From an uncultured Pirellulaceae bacterium (GTDB lineage: Bacteria > Planctomycetota > Planctomycetia > Pirellulales > Pirellulaceae), in assembly GCA_938036435.1 (NCBI GenBank), contig CALHPU010000058.1, forward strand, positions 1 to 46,762: 46,762 nt of DNA, read 5' to 3'. The notes below the pieces were generated by a model, which saw nothing but the letters and a program-made list of their open reading frames with translations, made no database searches and was not told the DNA's origin. The position numbers and the translations under genes are program-made. How positions within the stretch are numbered: the stretch's first letter is position 1; the number at the start of each line of letters is the position of its first letter. This document shows positions 44,018-46,762 of the stretch, piece by piece.

Positions 44018-45163
44018 ATGACAGATTCATCTTCGACCCGCCGCGATTTTCTCAAAGGCCGGGCAGCGCTGCGGGCGATCGAAGCGGTTGCTGAAGCACC
44101 AGAGCCACTTCAGGCACCAGATTCTGCCGACGCGCAATCCGACAGCCCCGAAGACAATACCGCTGCCGGACGCCAGTCTGCCTATATGGAGCATTACTCA
44201 AAACCGGCCATGGCATGCCAGTTCGAGCTGCTGTTCAACATGCACCAGTATCCGACCGCTGGAAACGTGACCGGTGAAGTTTTTCAGTTACTCGACGATC
44301 TCGAAGACCAAATGACGGTCTACCGCGATCACAGCGAAATCAGCAGGTTGAACCAGCTTGCGTTTAGCGCACAAGTGCAGGTCGAGCCAAGGCTCTACGG
44401 ATTGTTGAAGCTGGCTAAAGAGATTTGGCAATCAACTGGCGGCGCGTTTGATGTTACCGCAGGACAACTTTCTGCGCTGTGGGGGTTCGAGCAACGTTCG
44501 GGATCGATCCCAACGGACGAAGCGATCAAAGAAACGCTGCGATGCGTTGGGACTTCGCACGTCATGTTCGATGACGATCAAACCAGCGTTCAGTTTTCCG
44601 CCGAGGGAGTGAAGATTAACTTGGGCGGCATCGGCAAAGGTTTCGCGATCGATGCAATGGCCTCGATGTTGCGTATGAACGGGATCCGTGATTTTGCGAT
44701 TCATGGCGGGCAAAGCAGCGTGCTGTGCGGTGGCGATTACCTCACCAATGACGGCGGCGATGGTGCGGGCTGGCCGATTGGATTAAGCCACCCGGTGCTG
44801 CCAGAGGTGAGGTTGGCGCATTTCAATCTAAAGGATCGAGCCCTAGGAACCTCGGGCTCCGGTCGTCAAGGATTCTTTCATAAAGGCAAGCGTTACGGAC
44901 ACATCATCGACCCGCGCTGCGGCTGGCCTACGGACCATTTTCTTTCCACCACCGTAATCTCACCTTCGGCCGCGCGATCGGACGCACTAGCTACGGCGTT
45001 CTTCGTAATGGAATTGGATGAGGTCGAGGCCTATTGTCGTACGCACACCGACGTCTCTGCGGTGATGATCACTGGTGAACCCCAACTAGGAAAAAGCGCG
45101 GTGGATTTGGTTTGGTTCAACCTGACCGATGACGACTGGCAGCGTCACGCTGGCATCCAATAG
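44018..45163 (+). CDS. apbE: FAD:protein FMN transferase
   Basis: 381 residues, slightly longer than the ~330-350 usual for the family because of an N-terminal extension that begins with a twin-arginine-like SSTRRDFLKGRAAL. ApbE moves FMN from FAD onto Thr/Ser in a D-x-x-[ST]-G-A-[ST] motif of exported proteins, using Mg. Recognisable parts: SKPAMACQFELLF, the Met-containing DQMTVYRDHSEISRLN, GGAFDVTAGQLSALWGF, INLGGIGKGFAIDAMA, and HIIDPRCGWPTDHFLSTTV with SDALATAFFVM. A possible substrate with such a motif is encoded at 5661-6644. It forms a likely two-gene operon with the HEAT-repeat gene. Confidence 0.9.
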   Translation: MTDSSSTRRDFLKGRAALRAIEAVAEAPEPLQAPDSADAQSDSPEDNTAAGRQSAYMEHYSKPAMACQFELLFNMHQYPTAGNVTGEVFQLLDDLEDQMTVYRDHSEISRLNQLAFSAQVQVEPRLYGLLKLAKEIWQSTGGAFDVTAGQLSALWGFEQRSGSIPTDEAIKETLRCVGTSHVMFDDDQTSVQFSAEGVKINLGGIGKGFAIDAMASMLRMNGIRDFAIHGGQSSVLCGGDYLTNDGGDGAGWPIGLSHPVLPEVRLAHFNLKDRALGTSGSGRQGFFHKGKRYGHIIDPRCGWPTDHFLSTTVISPSAARSDALATAFFVMELDEVEAYCRTHTDVSAVMITGEPQLGKSAVDLVWFNLTDDDWQRHAGIQ

Positions 45164-45280
45164 GTTAACGTTCTCAACGGCGTGATCCGCCGGCACTGGT
45201 TTGGTTACCGTGTCGGAGAGGCTGCGATTTTATTGACAACCCGACGCGTAGGCAAGAAATAGCGAGGATCACCCCCGCTC

Positions 45281-45486
45281 CTCGCTTGCGCGTTTTGGAG
45301 TTGCGGTAACACAAGCCCGAAGCGCAAGTTTTGAGCTTGCACAAATACAAGCCCGAAGCGCGAGCGAGCGGATATTTCCGACGATCTCGACATCCCTCGC
45401 TTGCGCTTTTTGAAGTTGCACCAATACAAGCCCGAAGCGCGAGCGAGCGGATATTTCCGACGATTTCGACATCCCTCGCTTGCGCG
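45281..45486. repeat. tandem repeat A, 79-bp period (ACAAGCCCGAAGCGCGAG type)
   Basis: About two and a half units. The marker ATACAAGCCCGAAGCGCGAG starts at 45345 and again at 45424, exactly 79 bp apart, each followed by CGAGCGGATATTTCCGACGA and then TCGACATCCCTCGCTTGCGC. A degenerate unit precedes at ~45281-45330. The same unit returns at 46631-46762. Confidence 0.85.
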
Positions 45487-45690
45487 TCGGGCTTGTATTG
45501 AAACGCTTCGCGGTTTGGCGATAACGCGCGTTTTGCAAAGTAGAGTGAGAAATTCTCTTTCAAATGTGCGGCTTCAAAACTTGCGAGTCGGGCTCGTATT
45601 GAAACGCTTCGCGGTTTTAAATTAACGAGCGTTTTGTCTTATAGAATGTCAAATTCGCTTTCAAAATTGTGCAACTTCAAAGCTACCGCA
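45486..45690. repeat. tandem repeat B, 101-bp period, partly inverse to repeat A
   Basis: Two units start at 45486 and 45587 with GTCGGGCT(T/C)GTATTGAAAC followed by GCTTCGCGGTTT. The unit start is the reverse complement of the AATACAAGCCCGA in repeat A, so arrays A and B face each other. The second half of the units has diverged. Confidence 0.75.
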
Positions 45691-45737
45691 TGGGGTTAAC
45701 TTCTGGACTTTTTAATCCAAGCTTTCGATAAAATCGA

Positions 45738-45780
45738 AGTCTCGGAGAGTTGATTTACGTAAAACGAATCTCCGAGTCGC
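45738..45780. repeat. TTACGTA/CTCCGAG palindromic module (copy 3, decayed)
   Basis: GTCTCGGAGAGTTGATTTACGTAA style sequence followed by CGAATCTCCGAGTCG. Same order and core as the modules at 10141 and 14083, but the stems have lost pairs. Confidence 0.5.
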
Positions 45781-45952
45781 CCACGCGCCGGTGATGATCA
45801 TCAAATTTCTTTCTGCCCTGCCAGCAATCATGCTGTCGCGCAGAAAAACGGTATTGATCGCAATTGTTAAATAAGTTACACGTCGCTCAGTTCTTACCAA
45901 ATCTCTCCTGTTAAAAGTCACAGAGCGTTCGCGACTGTCCTCAGATAACATC

Positions 45953-46600
45953 ATGAAATATTCATATACTGCGATTATTGCATCGATCCTGTTAATTTCC
46001 GTTGGCTGCACTACGACGCGCACAACTGACACCGCTCGGACTGGCATCGAGCAATTATTAATCTCCAATGCCGTCGATCAAACGATCAGCAAGACTGCGC
46101 TTCCTGACGTGATGGGCCGGAAAGTCTTTGTGGAAGAGAAGTATCTTGATTCAGTCGACAAAGGCTACATCGTCGGTAGCATGCGTCAGAAGCTATTGAG
46201 CGCTGGTGCCAGCTTGGTCGATGCCAAGGACGCATCTGATGTGACTGTCGAGATGTATTCCGGCGGCGTCGGTACAGACAATGTAGAAAGCTATTTGGGC
46301 GTACCGGGGTTAACGGTACCCGGCCTGCCAGTTGAGCTTCCTGAAGTGCGGCTTTACGAAAAGCAAAGCCAGTTCGGAACGGCTAAGATTGGAGTAATCG
46401 CCTATGAAACGCCGACGGGCAAGATGATGTTCAACGGCGGAACGAGCCTAGCTCGCGCCGACAACTCTGCTTGGAGTCTTGTGGGCATTGGTCCTTTCCA
46501 AGAAGGTACCGTCCGCACAGAAGTTAACCGCAGTACCGGTGCGACCGACTTCACAGCACGGGTTGCCAACACTATCGATTTCGGTACGACGACTCGCTAA
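45953..46600 (+). CDS. lipoprotein, DUF6655-like
   Basis: 215 residues. The N-terminus MKYSYTAIIASILLISVGC is a lipoprotein signal with the lipidated Cys at 19. The mature protein starts TTTRTTDTARTGIEQLLISN and includes VDQTISKTALPDVMGRKVFVEEKYLD, VGSMRQKLLSAGASLVDAKDASDV and a Gly/Pro-rich VPGLTVPGLPVELPEV. This matches my memory of the DUF6655 family in planctomycetes, whose role is unknown; it recalls outer-membrane proteins that detect or build surface structures, but that is a guess. It is flanked on both sides by repeat arrays. Confidence 0.7.
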   Translation: MKYSYTAIIASILLISVGCTTTRTTDTARTGIEQLLISNAVDQTISKTALPDVMGRKVFVEEKYLDSVDKGYIVGSMRQKLLSAGASLVDAKDASDVTVEMYSGGVGTDNVESYLGVPGLTVPGLPVELPEVRLYEKQSQFGTAKIGVIAYETPTGKMMFNGGTSLARADNSAWSLVGIGPFQEGTVRTEVNRSTGATDFTARVANTIDFGTTTR

Positions 46601-46630
46601 ACCAAACGGTCTGCAGCTATTACTCGCCCG

Positions 46631-46762
46631 AAACTCGCGTTTTGAACTTGCACAAATACAAGCACGAGGCGCGAGCGAGCGGAAATTTCCGGATCCCTCA
46701 CTTGCGCATTTTGAAGTTGCACTAATACAAGCCCGAAGCGCGAGCGAGCGGATATTTCCGAG
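46631..46762. repeat. tandem repeat A again, 69-bp period, runs off the window
   Basis: ATACAAGC(A/C)CGA(A/G)GCGCGAG markers begin at 46656 and 46725. The period is 69 bp because the first unit lacks the ~10 bases after TTTCCG that the 45345 units have. The array is cut by the end of the window. Confidence 0.85.

Larger units (their letters stand above)
45164..45952. other. repeat-filled intergenic region
   Basis: Nearly 790 bp without a real gene. Its apparent frames (up to 129 codons on the minus strand) come from the tandem repeats at 45281-45690 and from a decayed palindromic module near 45738. The final ~100 bases lead into the lipoprotein gene. Confidence 0.6.

Noticed and set aside
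45174..45563. 129-codon minus-strand frame, with similar frames overlapping it
   Set aside because: It is made of the 79-bp and 101-bp repeats. Several frames are open at once, there is no start context, and the translated pattern is the repeat itself.
45281..45690. CRISPR-like array
   Set aside because: The units are 79 and 101 bp of continuous similarity without unique spacers between short constant repeats, and no cas gene is nearby.

Overview
The window looks like a chromosomal segment of a marine planctomycete, most likely Pirellulales (Rhodopirellula, Mariniblastus or relatives). Base composition is near 50% GC. The gene content is typical of the group: secreted proteins with paired dockerin-like Ca-binding tails, PQQ/beta-propeller and LRR proteins, an MJ0042-type zinc-ribbon membrane protein, a CPXCG protein, DUF1573, a Gly/Cys-rich outer membrane protein, and a DUF6655-like lipoprotein. 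Intergenic DNA also carries short palindromic elements and 'ACAAGCCCGAAGCGCGAG' repeats that I associate with Rhodopirellula-type genomes. No phage, plasmid, CRISPR or rRNA gene is visible.

Layout. 0-3.5 kb (minus): a TAXI-type TRAP transporter operon, solute receptor then fused permease, interrupted by a four-helix-bundle (23S IVS/S23 family) gene that lies inside a ~33-nt inverted repeat. 3.7-9.1 kb (plus): a tightly packed three-gene unit of a Tat-exported FAD oxidoreductase, a membrane protein with a DUF2271-like domain carrying a candidate covalent-FMN motif, and an RND exporter. 9.2-12.6 kb: an unknown anchored protein, a C26-type amidotransferase-like protein without its nucleophilic Cys, and a frameshifted DUF2089 regulator in gene-poor DNA. 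12.6-16.5 kb: an outer membrane beta-barrel, a decayed dockerin-tail fragment capped by a MITE-like element, and a kexin-like subtilase with the same tail. 16.6-20.9 kb (minus): a photolyase-related protein and an ABC exporter. 21.3-25.5 kb: a BBP2 porin with a strong terminator, DUF1573, CPXCG and a group 2 sigma-70 factor. 25.9-32.9 kb: zinc-ribbon, propeller, ankyrin, LRR/propeller and small secreted proteins. 33-38 kb: QueG, an SDR with an altered catalytic Lys, and a large membrane protein split by a frameshift. 38.4-46.6 kb: a secreted protein, a BON protein, a selenocysteine tRNA followed at once by a DnaJ/DUF5658 gene, a HEAT-repeat/ApbE pair, and a lipoprotein between blocks of tandem repeats.

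Most interesting points. (1) The S23-family gene sits in an IVS-like inverted-repeat cassette inside a protein-coding operon instead of 23S rRNA. (2) There is a complete tRNA-Sec of 100 nt with anticodon TCA, so the organism should make selenoproteins. (3) A putative flavinylated DUF2271-like protein and an ApbE flavin transferase occur in the same window. (4) Two elements share CTAG-TG...CA-CTAG ends and carry different internal hairpins. (5) Three enzymes of well-known families lack canonical catalytic or cofactor residues. (6) Two genes appear broken by single-base frameshifts.
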